Under the pieces are notes generated by a model. The model was not told the DNA's origin. It saw nothing but the letters and a program-made list of their open reading frames with translations, and ran no database searches. The translations under genes and the position numbers were made by a program. Shown here piece by piece: positions 34,601-42,894 of a stretch of 64,000 nt of DNA; position 1 is the stretch's first letter, and every line of letters begins with the position of its first letter. Location of the stretch: NCBI RefSeq assembly GCF_042847215.1, contig NZ_AP031500.1:1116001-1180000 (forward strand). Reading direction: 5' to 3'. The stretch comes from Gilvimarinus japonicus (GTDB lineage: Bacteria > Pseudomonadota > Gammaproteobacteria > Pseudomonadales > Cellvibrionaceae).

Positions 34601-34693
34601 ACATGAGGCCGCCGCTAAGGCGCTAGCCAGCATCGTTTTTTTAAAGTGGCGTCGGCTTGCCACGACTTTGGATTGCTTATTTTTATACAGCAT
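31646..34693 (-). CDS. TonB-dependent receptor, second copy type
   Basis: 1015 residues, only distantly like the first receptor. Signal peptide (ALAAASCASLAQAQ), TonB box LEEVVVQGTRATIQTTIDIKR, plug with DIGDMPALSIGEALESITGASSHRENGGATEISIRGLGPY and a barrel ending VKAKFL. The plug lacks the IRASLE...KLPD form of the first receptor and therefore belongs to another branch, which suggests a different oligomer or size range. GGAGG lies 6 bases before ATG. TATAAT on the minus strand (34721-34726) offers a -10 box, but no good -35, so an activator may be needed. Faces the plus-strand lyase genes. Confidence 0.92.
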   Translation of the reverse strand: MLYKNKQSKVVASRRHFKKTMLASALAAASCASLAQAQEEQSNNDLMLEEVVVQGTRATIQTTIDIKRSSTTIVDGMSANDIGDMPALSIGEALESITGASSHRENGGATEISIRGLGPYLSATTFNGRNASNGSGDRSVNFSQFPSELVNKVAIYKTQDASLIEGGVAGLIALETVKPLDYNKRRLQIEAKAGFQPNQQNIKDSMAGDVGFRGSASYVDQFEFDNGMALGISLGYEQSDIAQPESEMRASSPSGTSLFACINDPSVTDRGYYMPTAGDCEDPVSGPSNSGDYNTEINPETGEAYDAGKDFAFAPSSNSYRQNDTSDEREAIFAAIQFQPNNKTDINIDYQTSERIQAEKRHDLNFANQKRTTPGVTPESLVVSDSGAITNWKGETAIESNSELYRRDEDYTGYGINVAYDLTTDLTISADYSFSETTRVENQMLLRTQSDDRDVYGELTSQYRPMVQWDRDSGIRQYEITGFDVTDHSLFSDRYRARIDSDVDRTNTIEAFRADFDWRLDGVITAIKGGARYSELEYLDMGPTVRNEFEVTIGDFPTLSNINETCAIEFPESDFLSSERDGALITILDDQGNVTKEVNSWATFDTACAVSMLADFTGESTEFPEMPESLASVTDVTETTKAAYIMADFDSAFMNKTIRGNFGLRVVQTDVESIGYRTPYTIETSDTGILSLVPIEGADLERVEAGGDYTEVLPSVNLIVDLTDDLMLRGAVYRGLSRPEPADMSYQRGFTVSSEEDITTLDELIQNVSGDGNPNLQPLTSWSFDTAIEWYPNQDTMLAFGLYHKSFQGGFETTRTTEEFLIDGQVVPADFDLTETNDDASNLTGIEITATHNFSYLPGFLSGFGAKASYNYAESDFEFEDSNYGDITVRDDEGNIVSQSQGIVEPGNVPGFSDHVFSGQLYYSAGDFDGSLIYKYRSEYFQPYTSNGTRLRYVGDTGVWEARMSYYITDNVRLSLEGINLFDEPKRQYHYTTDNLGEVNSYGPRVFFGVKAKFL

Positions 34694-35390
34694 GAATTCC
34701 TCCGGGGATGCCCATTATTGATTATATTAGCGTAAGCGCTCTTTGGCGCCCAATTTACTTGTATATGGCAGATACTATTGTTGACCAAAGTGACTGCACA
34801 ATGCAAGGCCTTTGGTTGAGAAAAAGGTTTTTAACCTTAAGAGCTTTGGCCGCTTGCTTTGCCTAATCCAGCTGGGTAGCGCACTGCCATTTTTGATGCG
34901 GCCAATTAAAAGCTTTAAATACAGTAGCTTGTGGCTTTTTTAGGGGGTCGTGCTAGCTGTGCCAGTATGTTTTTGGGTGATTGGTTAACCAATTTTGTTT
35001 TTTTAAGCTTGCCTCAATGTCTATGCGCGGCGCTTAATGGCGAGATGGTAGAATATAAATTGTAGCGGGTTGCGCGGCGATTGCCGCTTTAGTGCTGTGT
35101 CCTGCTTAATGTTGTATATTCCCCACGCTTAATATCGCCGTTTGAAGCGCTGTTAAAGTCGATAGGAAAGGCCGGCTCACGGTTTAAATCTGTACAAATG
35201 ACGTGTAGCGCTGGCGTTTTTGTAGGTTTTTGCATTTTTATTCTCGAGTGCTTTTTTGGTGGCGTGTCTAATACGATGTGTTGGCTATGTGTGTATTTAA
35301 GGTTTTGGGTTTGCTAAAGGCTGTTTGCTGCCTGCGGGGTGGTTTCACTGCTGAGGCTCTGGTTAGTGGCCGCGTTGCGAGGTTTCAGCG
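34694..35390. other. 697-base intergenic region
   Basis: Divergent gap between the second receptor and the exonuclease gene. It holds the receptor's GGAGG and TATAAT, an AGCG-TAAG-CGCT element at 34729-34740 overlapping the -10 area, a perfect ATTGGTTAACCAAT at 34980-34993, and AT-rich DNA with no coding frame. A GCGGC/GCCGC hairpin occurs near 35075-35090. Confidence 0.55.
34980..34993. promoter_or_regulatory. palindromic operator candidate ATTGGTTAACCAAT
   Basis: Exact 14-base palindrome, 286 bases upstream of the second receptor. Its TTGGT/ACCAA arms match the UxuR/FadR-type operator style and the half-sites at the GntR gene, P1 and P2. The distance from the gene is large for simple repression, so its role is inferred. 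Confidence 0.5.
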
Positions 35391-36284
35391 TTGACGGCTT
35401 CTGCTGTATGTCTTATCGATGCTTCTATTTATATCTTCCGCTACTATTTTTCGCTGCCCGAGCGCCGCTTTAGTGAGCCAGAAGCCTATGGAACCGATGC
35501 CGTCTATGGTTTTACCGGATTCTTACTCCAGCTTTTGGAGCGCCACCGGCCCCAGCGGCTGGCGGTGTGCTTCGATGAGAGTCTGGAAACGGGTTTTCGT
35601 CACCAGCTGTACCCACTGTATAAAAGCTCCCGGGCTTTACCCGATGCGGCCTTGGCATTTCAGCTAAAAGCCTGTGCGCAAGTAACGCAACTGTTGGGGT
35701 TGGCCACGTTTGCCAGCCAGCGCTATGAGGCCGACGATTTAATTGGCAGCTTATACGCTAGCTGCTGTGCCGAGCCTGCACCGATTGCGATATTGAGCCG
35801 TGATAAAGATTTGGCCCAACTGCTGAAGCGCGAGCAAGATTGTTTGTGGGATTTTAGCGCCGATGTGCGTTACCAGCATGACGACATTAAAGCTAAGTAT
35901 GGCGTGGCTCCGGGGCAAATCGTGGATTACCTCGCGCTGGTCGGCGATGCCGGGGACGACATTCCCGGTGTACCCGGCGTTGGCGCTAAAACAGCCATAG
36001 GGTTGCTGCGCTATTTTGGCTCGATCTCGGCGCTATTTCAGCGCCTGGACGAGGTGGCCCACGTGCCGGTGCGCGGCGCCCGCACTCTGGCGGCTAAGCT
36101 GCTTGCCGCGCGCGAGCAAATACAGCTGGCGCAGCAGTTGGCGACGATTATCTGCGATATTCCGCTGCTGCAAAAGCCTGCGCAATTGCAGCGCGCCCCG
36201 GTGGATATTGCCGCATTTACTGAGTTTAGTCGCGCCATGGGCTGGACTGACGCGCTTGCGAAGCGGGCGCGTAAACTGACCTGA
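35391..36284 (+). CDS. 5'-3' exonuclease (polymerase I N-domain / Xni-like)
   Basis: 297 residues, a free-standing FEN-type nuclease. Acidic metal-site residues appear in CLIDASIYIFRYYF, VCFDESLETGFRH, YEADDLIGSLYA and LSRDKDLAQLL; the helix-three-turn-helix is DYLALVGDAGDDIPGVPGVGAKTA. It would cut 5' flaps or degrade DNA 5' to 3' in repair and replication. The start is a TTG at 35391 with GCGAGG 8 bases upstream; no ATG gives a better N-terminus. Longer than E. coli Xni (about 250), nearer stand-alone exonucleases of other gammaproteobacteria. Followed 17 bases later by pdxB. Confidence 0.85.
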   Translation: MTASAVCLIDASIYIFRYYFSLPERRFSEPEAYGTDAVYGFTGFLLQLLERHRPQRLAVCFDESLETGFRHQLYPLYKSSRALPDAALAFQLKACAQVTQLLGLATFASQRYEADDLIGSLYASCCAEPAPIAILSRDKDLAQLLKREQDCLWDFSADVRYQHDDIKAKYGVAPGQIVDYLALVGDAGDDIPGVPGVGAKTAIGLLRYFGSISALFQRLDEVAHVPVRGARTLAAKLLAAREQIQLAQQLATIICDIPLLQKPAQLQRAPVDIAAFTEFSRAMGWTDALAKRARKLT

Positions 36285-36301
36285 ACAGGATTTACCTAAG
36301 C

Positions 36302-37438
36302 ATGAAAATAGTGATCGATGAAAATATTCCGCTGGCGGAGGACTTCTTTAGCGCCCATGGCGAGATCGTGCGCTTGCCGGGGCGACAGATGAGCGCCGCG
36401 GATGTCGCCGACGCCGATGCGCTTTTAGTGCGCTCAGTAACGCCAGTGAATGAGGCGTTACTGGCGGGTAGTCCCGTTAAGTTTGTTGGCACCTGCACCA
36501 TCGGGATGGACCACCTCGATCAGCGCTGGCTCGACCACCAGAGTATTGCCTATACCAATGCGCCCGGTTGTAACGCCAATTCGGTGGTGGAGTATGTGTA
36601 CGCCGCGTTGGCGCACTTAAATATCGACTGGCGCGATAAAACCGTTGGCATTATCGGTTGCGGCAACGTCGGTGGGGCTCTGCATCGGGCGCTTACGGCG
36701 CAGGGCGTCAGTTGCCGCTGCTATGACCCGCTCTTAAGTATTGAGCAAAACCCCGACCTGTGTGAGCTTGAGGATGTATTACAGTGCGATATCGTGAGCC
36801 TGCACACGCCGCTAACCACCGTCGGGCCGCACCCGAGTCGTCATTTGTTGGCCAAAGAGCAATTGCTGCAGTTGGCGCCAGGGGGCGTTTTGCTTAACTG
36901 TGGTCGTGGCGCGGTCATTGATAACAAAGCCCTGCTGCAAGTGATGCAAAATCGCAATGACCTGCAAGTGGTGTTGGATGTGTGGGAGTGGGAGCCCAAT
37001 ATTGATCTGCAGTTGCTTGAGCGGGTGGTGTTGGGCTCGCCGCATATTGCCGGTTACAGTTTTGATGGCAAGCTAAAAGGCACAGCCATGATCTATGAGG
37101 CATTTTGTCAGCAGTTTGAGCTCGCGCCTAGCACTAGGCTGGCCGATGTCGTCCCAGCCGTCGCTGACAATCAGGTGCCGGCCCCGGTTGGGGTTGACGA
37201 CTGGCAGGCCTTGCGCGAGGTAATCGCCACCGTTTACGACATTGCCGCCGATGATCAACGTTTGCGGCAGGTGGCGTCCGAGGCGGGCGCGCAGGGCGAG
37301 GCGCTGTCGCAAGGGTTTGATCGGTTGCGTAAAAACTACCCGGTGCGGCGCGAGTTTGGTAACTACCAAGTGACTGGGCTAGATAAAAATACGCCGCTGG
37401 CAGAGACGCTAGCGGCGCTGGGCTTTACCGTTAAGTAA
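36302..37438 (+). CDS. pdxB: erythronate-4-phosphate dehydrogenase
   Basis: 378 residues, normal for PdxB. Substrate part begins MKIVIDENIPLAEDFFSAHGEIVRLPGR; NAD-binding GIIGCGNVGGAL near 118-129; catalytic Arg in NCGRGAVIDN, Glu in WEWEPN and His in LGSPHIAGYSFDGKLKGT. It oxidises 4-phosphoerythronate in the DXP-dependent pyridoxal phosphate pathway. The C-terminal dimerisation region (RLRKNYPVRREF) is intact. Close behind the exonuclease gene, probably co-transcribed. Confidence 0.95.
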   Translation: MKIVIDENIPLAEDFFSAHGEIVRLPGRQMSAADVADADALLVRSVTPVNEALLAGSPVKFVGTCTIGMDHLDQRWLDHQSIAYTNAPGCNANSVVEYVYAALAHLNIDWRDKTVGIIGCGNVGGALHRALTAQGVSCRCYDPLLSIEQNPDLCELEDVLQCDIVSLHTPLTTVGPHPSRHLLAKEQLLQLAPGGVLLNCGRGAVIDNKALLQVMQNRNDLQVVLDVWEWEPNIDLQLLERVVLGSPHIAGYSFDGKLKGTAMIYEAFCQQFELAPSTRLADVVPAVADNQVPAPVGVDDWQALREVIATVYDIAADDQRLRQVASEAGAQGEALSQGFDRLRKNYPVRREFGNYQVTGLDKNTPLAETLAALGFTVK

Positions 37439-37542
37439 ATCCGAATAAACCAAAAGGTTTGACTGACAAAGACACGGGCTGCGGCAGCCCAAAGATGTCT
37501 TGTGGCGCAGCCTAACAATGCAACATGACGATTTGGTGACAA

Positions 37543-38688
37543 GTGCTTAAGCTGGGAATCATTATTAACCCCTACGCCGGAATCGGCGGTAGCGTCGCTT
37601 TAAAGGGCAGTGATGGGCGGGACACCCGCACACTCGCGCTAGCGCGTGGCGCACCCTTGCGGGCGGCTGAGCGTATGGCGCGGGCGCTGGCGGCTATTGC
37701 CCATGCGCAGGCGCCGGTACAGTTGTTTGGATTTGACGGCGCCATGGGAGGCGACACCGCGCGAGCGCTGGGTTTGCCATTTGCGTCGCTGGGTGCACCG
37801 GCGGCCGTGCAAAGCGATGACTCAGATACTCAGCAAGCGGCCGTGCGATTACTGAGCGCCGGTGTTGATGTTATCGCCTTTGCCGGTGGCGACGGCACGG
37901 CGCGTAATATTGCCGATGCCATTGGGCTTGCGGTGCCGGTGGTGGGTGTGCCCGCAGGGGTCAAAATCCACTCGGGCGTTTACGCCAATACCCCCGAGGC
38001 GGCCGGGTATATCCTGCAGCGTTTGGCTCAGCGTCAGTGGGCGCCCTTGGTAGAGCGCGAGGTGCGTGACATTGACGAGCAAGCTTTTCGCGCAGGGATG
38101 GTGCGGGCCAAACATTATAGTGAGCTGCTGGTGCCAGAAGAGCCCCAGTGGCTGCAAGAGGTAAAAAATGCCGGGGCAGCGGTGGATGAGTTGCAGCAGC
38201 TTGATGTGGCGGCGAGCGTCATTGAGCAGCTGGACGACGACGTTTTGTACTTGGTGGGCCCAGGCTCTACCACTAAGGTGTTACTGGAGCAGCTAGGTTT
38301 AGTGGGCACCTTGCTGGGGGTAGATGTACTGCGCGGCGGGGAGTTAATTGCCAGCGATGTAACCGCCGACACTATTCGTCGCATTATGGGGGCGCACCAG
38401 GGCCCGGTGCGTATTGTCGTTACCGCCATCGGAGGGCAGGGGCATATCTTTGGGCGCGGCAATCAACAGCTTGCGCCAGACATTATTGCCCAGGTGGGTC
38501 GAGACGGCATTATGCTGATCGCTACCACCGAAAAGCTACAGATGCTTAACGGCCGGCCGTTGCAACTTGATACCAATGACCCGGCGCTAGATCGACAATT
38601 GGCGGGCTTTTTTCCGGTCATTACCGGCTACCAACAACAAATTTTATACCCCGTGGGCAATACCGCGATTAATGAGACTGCACTGTGA
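37543..38688 (+). CDS. ATP-NAD kinase-like protein
   Basis: 381 residues with IIINPYAGIGGSVALKGSDG at the N-terminus and the kinase motif AFAGGDGTARNI near residue 110, then GVPAGVKIHSGVYA. This belongs to the AcoX/ATP-NAD-kinase-like group rather than the main NadK. The true substrate is not known; members appear in acetoin and CoA-linked pathways. GTG start at 37543 behind GGTGA. Overlaps the methyltransferase start by 4 bases (GTGA), so the pair is translationally coupled. Confidence 0.8.
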   Translation: MLKLGIIINPYAGIGGSVALKGSDGRDTRTLALARGAPLRAAERMARALAAIAHAQAPVQLFGFDGAMGGDTARALGLPFASLGAPAAVQSDDSDTQQAAVRLLSAGVDVIAFAGGDGTARNIADAIGLAVPVVGVPAGVKIHSGVYANTPEAAGYILQRLAQRQWAPLVEREVRDIDEQAFRAGMVRAKHYSELLVPEEPQWLQEVKNAGAAVDELQQLDVAASVIEQLDDDVLYLVGPGSTTKVLLEQLGLVGTLLGVDVLRGGELIASDVTADTIRRIMGAHQGPVRIVVTAIGGQGHIFGRGNQQLAPDIIAQVGRDGIMLIATTEKLQMLNGRPLQLDTNDPALDRQLAGFFPVITGYQQQILYPVGNTAINETAL

Positions 38689-39647
38689 CTACCTCAACCG
38701 CTTTAACCATTGATTTACAACCGCTGCGCGCACTGGCTGACGAGGCTCGCTGCGCGCCTGAGCAAACACTCGATAGTCGTCGGTTATTCCACGGCCGTGG
38801 CCAGTGTTATCCGGGGTTGGAGTTTGTCTGTATCGATTTTTTTCAGCCAGTGGTGCTGGTCACTTTGTTTGCCGAGCCACCAGAGGGTTGGCTGGCAGAG
38901 TGCATCCCCGAGATAACCGCAATAGCGGTTGCCGCCAATTGGGCTGTGGTAGTGCAGCGGCGTTATTGGCAAGGGGCGCCCTCGGAGGTTGTGGTGGGCG
39001 AGGTGCCCGAGCGCTGGTTGGCCGCCCGTGGCCCGCTGCGCTTTTGGCTCAACCCGCTCACCCAGCAAAACGTTGGTTATTTTTTGGATATGGAGCCCGG
39101 CCGGCAATGGCTAGAGTCTAAAGCGTCAGGCAAGCGGGTGTTGAACCTGTTTGCCTATACCTGCGCTTTTTCGGTGGTGGCGGTAGCCGCTGGTGCCGAG
39201 CGGGTGGTGAATGTGGATATGAGTAAAAAAGCGCTGGGGCAGGGGCGGGCGAATCACCACTTAAACGGTCTTGATAAGCAGCGCAGCGCGTTTTTGCCGG
39301 AGCAAATTTTAAAATCCTGGAGCCGCATTCGTCGGCAGGGTCCCTACGATATTGTGATTTTTGATCCGCCGAGTTTTCAGCGCGGCAGTTTTGTCGCCAG
39401 CAAAGATTACGTTAAGTTGGTTCGACGTTTGCCGGAGTTGATGCCTGATGGTGGCGATGTGCTGGCCTGTTTAAATGCACCGGAGCTGGCGAGCGATTTT
39501 TTGCATCAGTGTTTTGCCGAAAACTGTCCCGCGGCGAGATTTATCGAGCGGCTCCCCAGTGCGCCGGAGTTTCCGGATATTAATCCAGAGCAGCGGCTTA
39601 AGCTGTTGCACTTTGAGTTTGCCGGGGCGAGTGCAGCGGCGCCATAA
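38685..39647 (+). CDS. class I SAM-dependent methyltransferase (RlmI/RlmK-like)
   Basis: 320 residues. The SAM-binding core reads GKRVLNLFAYTCAFSVVAVAAGAERVVNVDMSKKAL, followed by GPYDIVIFDPPSFQRGSFVASKDYVKLVRRL; DPPSF is the Asn/Asp-PPY-type motif IV of rRNA cytosine methyltransferases of the RlmI/RlmL C-domain kind. No PUA or THUMP domain is obvious, so the exact rRNA base cannot be named. GTG start overlapping the upstream stop. Ends 9 bases before the convergent hypothetical gene. Confidence 0.82.
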   Translation: MTTSTALTIDLQPLRALADEARCAPEQTLDSRRLFHGRGQCYPGLEFVCIDFFQPVVLVTLFAEPPEGWLAECIPEITAIAVAANWAVVVQRRYWQGAPSEVVVGEVPERWLAARGPLRFWLNPLTQQNVGYFLDMEPGRQWLESKASGKRVLNLFAYTCAFSVVAVAAGAERVVNVDMSKKALGQGRANHHLNGLDKQRSAFLPEQILKSWSRIRRQGPYDIVIFDPPSFQRGSFVASKDYVKLVRRLPELMPDGGDVLACLNAPELASDFLHQCFAENCPAARFIERLPSAPEFPDINPEQRLKLLHFEFAGASAAAP

Positions 39648-39655
39648 GGGTCCGC

Positions 39656-40120
39656 TTAACGATTAAGTAAAATTTGCATGATGGTATCGACGGCGCTAGA
39701 GGCGCGGGTTGTTAACGCGGCGCGCAGTAAATCAATGGCAGGGCTAAAGTCTCCCACCGGGGCGCTAGCTTGCTCTTCGCCGTCGAGCTGCTTACTAATA
39801 TGGGTTAGCTTTTTATCCGGGGCCGAGCGGCAACTCAGTTGCGCGCTGAGCAGGGTAAAGCCCTTGTGAGTAAGCGTTACTTGGTCTATTGCCTCTTGGC
39901 GAATAGTGTCTTGGTAGCGGATGTAGCCCTCGGCGGCGAGCCATAAAAGCGTGGCAAAGCACGCTTGGTGCCGGGGGCTGTGCAGGCCAAATTCATCGGG
40001 GGTGTCTGGCCCCGAGATATCTTCAACAAACATTGTCACTAAGCGCGGAAAGCTATTGTAAATTTGGTTCAGTGCTTTCGCGGCATCGCGATAAAAGTCG
40101 GTAATGTGGATGTCAGCCAT
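39656..40120 (-). CDS. hypothetical protein
   Basis: 154 residues from ATG 40120 (MADIHITDFYRDAAKALNQIYNSFPR). No family recognised. The first 110 residues look like a small winged-helix or regulatory fold (HQACFATLLWLAAEGYIRYQDTIRQEAIDQVTLTHKGFTLLSAQL), suggestive of a helix-turn-helix type domain, and the tail is helical (AIDLLRAALTTRASSAVDTIMQILLNR). It begins 11 bases after alaA on the same strand and is probably co-transcribed with it. A longer frame back into alaA has no support. Confidence 0.6.
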   Translation of the reverse strand: MADIHITDFYRDAAKALNQIYNSFPRLVTMFVEDISGPDTPDEFGLHSPRHQACFATLLWLAAEGYIRYQDTIRQEAIDQVTLTHKGFTLLSAQLSCRSAPDKKLTHISKQLDGEEQASAPVGDFSPAIDLLRAALTTRASSAVDTIMQILLNR

Positions 40121-40131
40121 AAGCGCTATAG

Positions 40132-41346
40132 CTACTGGCGGTAGCGTTGAATAAAGTGGCCAAAGCGCTCTATGGCACGGGTGAGTTCGTCCTCGCGGGG
40201 TAAAAATACAATCCGCAGATGGTCGCGCTCGGGCCAATTAAACGCGGTACCTTGAACCAGCAACACCTTTTCCTGAATCAAAAAGTCCAACACCATTTGC
40301 TGATCGTCTTTGATTTTGTGCAGGTCGAGATCAATTTTAGGAAACAGGTAGAGCGCGCCTTTGGGTTTGACACAGCTGATGCCGGGAATGTCATTAAGGG
40401 CGGTTAACGCCGCGTCGCGCTGATCGTGCAGTCGGCCGCCGGGCAAGATAAGCTCGTTAATGCTCTGGTAGCCGCCCAGCGCTGTCTGCACCGCAAACAT
40501 TGCGGGCACGTTGGCACACAGGCGCATCGATGCGAGCATCTCGATGCCTTCTAGATAATTTTTAGCTTTGTGTTTGGCACCACTGACGATCATCCAGCCA
40601 GAGCGAAAGCCGGCTAGGCGGTAGGATTTAGACAGGCCGTTAAAGCTAATGCAAAGGGTATCTGTAACTAACCGGCCTAAAGGGACAAAGTCGGTGTCAT
40701 CGTAAAGAATTTTGCTGTAGATCTCATCGGCAAAAATAATCAGGCCTTTTTCTTCGGCTAGCGCCACAATCTGCTCGAGCAGAGCTTGGCTGTATACCGC
40801 GCCCGTTGGGTTGTTGGGGTTGATCACCACAATGCCGCGGGTTTTGTCGGTAATTTTTGCTTTAATATCCTCGATATCCGGGTACCAGTCGGACTGTTCG
40901 TCACACATATAGTGCACGGCTTTGCCGCCGGCGAGGTTGACCGCCGCGGTCCAAAGCGGGTAATCGGGCGCGGGTATTAGCATTTCGTCGCCATTGTTCA
41001 GCAGCGCCTGCATGGACATAACGATTAGCTCGCTGACGCCGTTACCAAGATAAATATCATCAATGTCGACGTTAGGCACACGCAGTTTTTGGCACTCTTG
41101 CATAATGGCTTTGCGGGCGGCAAACAGACCGCGCGAGGCAACGTAGCCTTCGGCGTTAGGTAGGTTGTAAATCACATCCTGAATAATCTCATCGGGTGCG
41201 GCAAAGCCAAACGACGCCGGGTTGCCGATGTTGAGTTTCATGATGCGATGGCCTTCTTCCTCGAGGCGGTAAGCGTGTTCGAGTACCGGGCCGCGAATAT
41301 CGTAGCAAACGCCATTGAGTTTGGCAGATTTTTGAATCGTATCCAT
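40132..41346 (-). CDS. alaA: alanine transaminase AlaA
   Basis: 404 residues. Fold-type I aminotransferase with the PLP lysine Lys240 in SFNGLSKSYRLAG, NPNNPTGAVYS and FADEIYSKILYDD. The N-terminus MDTIQKSAKLNGVCYDIRGPVLEHAYRLEEEGH and RIMKLNIGNPASFGF match AlaA (YfbQ), which makes alanine from pyruvate and glutamate. Transcribed away from msrB, the neighbour also found next to it in pseudomonads. Confidence 0.93.
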   Translation of the reverse strand: MDTIQKSAKLNGVCYDIRGPVLEHAYRLEEEGHRIMKLNIGNPASFGFAAPDEIIQDVIYNLPNAEGYVASRGLFAARKAIMQECQKLRVPNVDIDDIYLGNGVSELIVMSMQALLNNGDEMLIPAPDYPLWTAAVNLAGGKAVHYMCDEQSDWYPDIEDIKAKITDKTRGIVVINPNNPTGAVYSQALLEQIVALAEEKGLIIFADEIYSKILYDDTDFVPLGRLVTDTLCISFNGLSKSYRLAGFRSGWMIVSGAKHKAKNYLEGIEMLASMRLCANVPAMFAVQTALGGYQSINELILPGGRLHDQRDAALTALNDIPGISCVKPKGALYLFPKIDLDLHKIKDDQQMVLDFLIQEKVLLVQGTAFNWPERDHLRIVFLPREDELTRAIERFGHFIQRYRQ

Positions 41347-41500
41347 TTGCGTTAAGATGCCTTAAGTCTTTCTGTGTGCCGATCATCAATGATCCGGTCT
41401 GGCGGCCCTGCCTGTCAAGGGCGCCGCAGAATAATAGGTTAATGTTTTGCAAGGTTCGCCTGTGAGGTGGTTTTGCTCAGAGGTCTCTAAGGAGTTTACT

Positions 41501-41893
41501 GTGTCTGAAGATTCTAAATTTACCGAGCAATACTGGCGTGAAACCTTAACGCCCGAGCAATATCATGTGTGTCGCGAAAAGGGCACAGAGGCGCCTTTTA
41601 CTGGTGAATATTGGGATGTATTTGCCGACGGGACTTATCACTGCCGAGGTTGTGGCGCGCTGCTGTTTGAGTCGGAGACTAAGTTTGATGCCGGTTGTGG
41701 CTGGCCGAGCTTTTCTGCCCCAGCCGATAAAGGCGCCATTGACGAGGAGTTTGACAGTAGCCATGGCATGCGCCGCACCGAGGTGGTGTGTCATAACTGC
41801 GGTAGCCATTTAGGGCATGTGTTTCCCGATGGGCCGGCACCAACGGGGCTGCGTTATTGCATTAATTCGGCGTCTATTAAATTGGATAAATAA
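41501..41893 (+). CDS. msrB: peptide-methionine (R)-S-oxide reductase MsrB
   Basis: 130 residues. Catalytic Cys120 in GLRYCINSASI; resolving Cys66 in DAGCGWPSF; zinc cysteines Cys48/Cys51 (CRGC) and Cys97/Cys100 (CHNC). Reduces methionine-R-sulfoxide in oxidised proteins. GTG 41501 is chosen because AAGGAG lies 7-8 bases upstream; the longer frame from 41447 lacks a ribosome site. Cytosolic, divergent from alaA with about 150 bases between. Confidence 0.95.
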   Translation: MSEDSKFTEQYWRETLTPEQYHVCREKGTEAPFTGEYWDVFADGTYHCRGCGALLFESETKFDAGCGWPSFSAPADKGAIDEEFDSSHGMRRTEVVCHNCGSHLGHVFPDGPAPTGLRYCINSASIKLDK

Positions 41894-41952
41894 AGTAGAG
41901 CGAGCAGGAGTTGTCGCGGGTGATTATTCCCCGCGATTAAAACGAGCGTACT

Positions 41953-42714
41953 TTAGTCGTATACCTGTTTCTTTTTCCAATCGCCTTCATCTTCAAGCTC
42001 TTCCCACTCTTTGCTTGCTGCCGCCTCATCACTTGCCGTCGCTGTGGGTCCGCTTTGCGCGGCGTTTTCTTGCTCTAACTTAGCAATAACGGCACTGAGC
42101 TGTGCGACTTGTTTGGTGACATCTTGTTGCCCCGCCTCTTTTAGCAGCAGCTTGCGAGCGGTGGTGTAGTGGTGGATGGCAAGGCGTAGCTTATTTTCGC
42201 TGCGCGCCTGTTTAGCTTGGTGCACGTAGCCCTCAATGGTGGTTTGCAGGAGCAGCCGGCGGCACAAGCCCAGTAGTCGGTTGGACTGGGTTTTGGTTAG
42301 TCGGCCGCTTTCGGCTTGCGAGCCAACATAGCGAGCCAGCTCTTTTAATAACGGTTGCACCTGTGCGGTTTGCTCGGCCTTTAAACGTGTCTGATCGGCG
42401 CTTTCTTTGCTGGCCTTAAATTGTTTTTGGTATTCGGCGGCTTCGGCGCTGTAGTTATCTTTAGGGGCGAGCTTGGCTAGTTGCTCAAGGGTGTTAATAA
42501 GTACTTGATAGACCAGCGCATTAAGGTCGGCCGGTAGGTATCCGGCGGGCATGCCGCTGGAAATCTGTTTGAATAATTCGAGGCGCTGCTTGAGAGCATT
42601 CATTAAGCGCAGACGCTGTTTACGCTTTTTGGCCAGCTGCTGGCTGATAAAGGCGTAACACACCAAAACCGTAAGCAGTGCAACAAGGGCGATTATTATA
42701 TAAATGGACGACAT
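41953..42714 (-). CDS. membrane-anchored coiled-coil protein of unknown function
   Basis: 253 residues from ATG 42714 (MSSIYIIIALVALLTVLVCYAFISQQLAKKRKQR). One N-terminal transmembrane helix (about 3-22) is followed by a basic stretch and a long helical, coiled-coil-prone body (residues 40-225, rich in Q, L, K, A) and an acidic C-terminus EEWEELEDEGDWKKKQVYD. No catalytic motif. Likely inner-membrane anchored with a cytoplasmic domain. It ends 59 bases from the convergent msrB stop. A conserved neighbour of msrB/alaA in related genomes would be informative. Start at 42795 would put 27 unlikely residues before the membrane helix. Confidence 0.65.
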   Translation of the reverse strand: MSSIYIIIALVALLTVLVCYAFISQQLAKKRKQRLRLMNALKQRLELFKQISSGMPAGYLPADLNALVYQVLINTLEQLAKLAPKDNYSAEAAEYQKQFKASKESADQTRLKAEQTAQVQPLLKELARYVGSQAESGRLTKTQSNRLLGLCRRLLLQTTIEGYVHQAKQARSENKLRLAIHHYTTARKLLLKEAGQQDVTKQVAQLSAVIAKLEQENAAQSGPTATASDEAAASKEWEELEDEGDWKKKQVYD

Positions 42715-42894
42715 AGGCTTACCTGTGTGTGGCTTGAGTCTCCTTGTTGCTAGATGCGCCCGGGCCATTTGGGCGATTGGCACACAGTATAGCATTTTCT
42801 GCTCTTTGGCTGCCTATTTGATCGCTTTATGCTCAGCTTTTTGGCTGCTCTAAGTTGTTGTTTCGCCTCATTAAAAAAAAGCCGCTCTAAACAG

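Noticed and set aside
34729..34740. LacI-type operator overlapping the second receptor's promoter
   Set aside because: Arms of only four bases (AGCG/CGCT) with an asymmetric centre; too weak to claim, and no LacI-type gene is in the window.
7813..35390. Mobile element or integrase-bounded island carrying the alginate genes
   Set aside because: No transposase, integrase, flanking direct repeat or tRNA border was seen at either edge.
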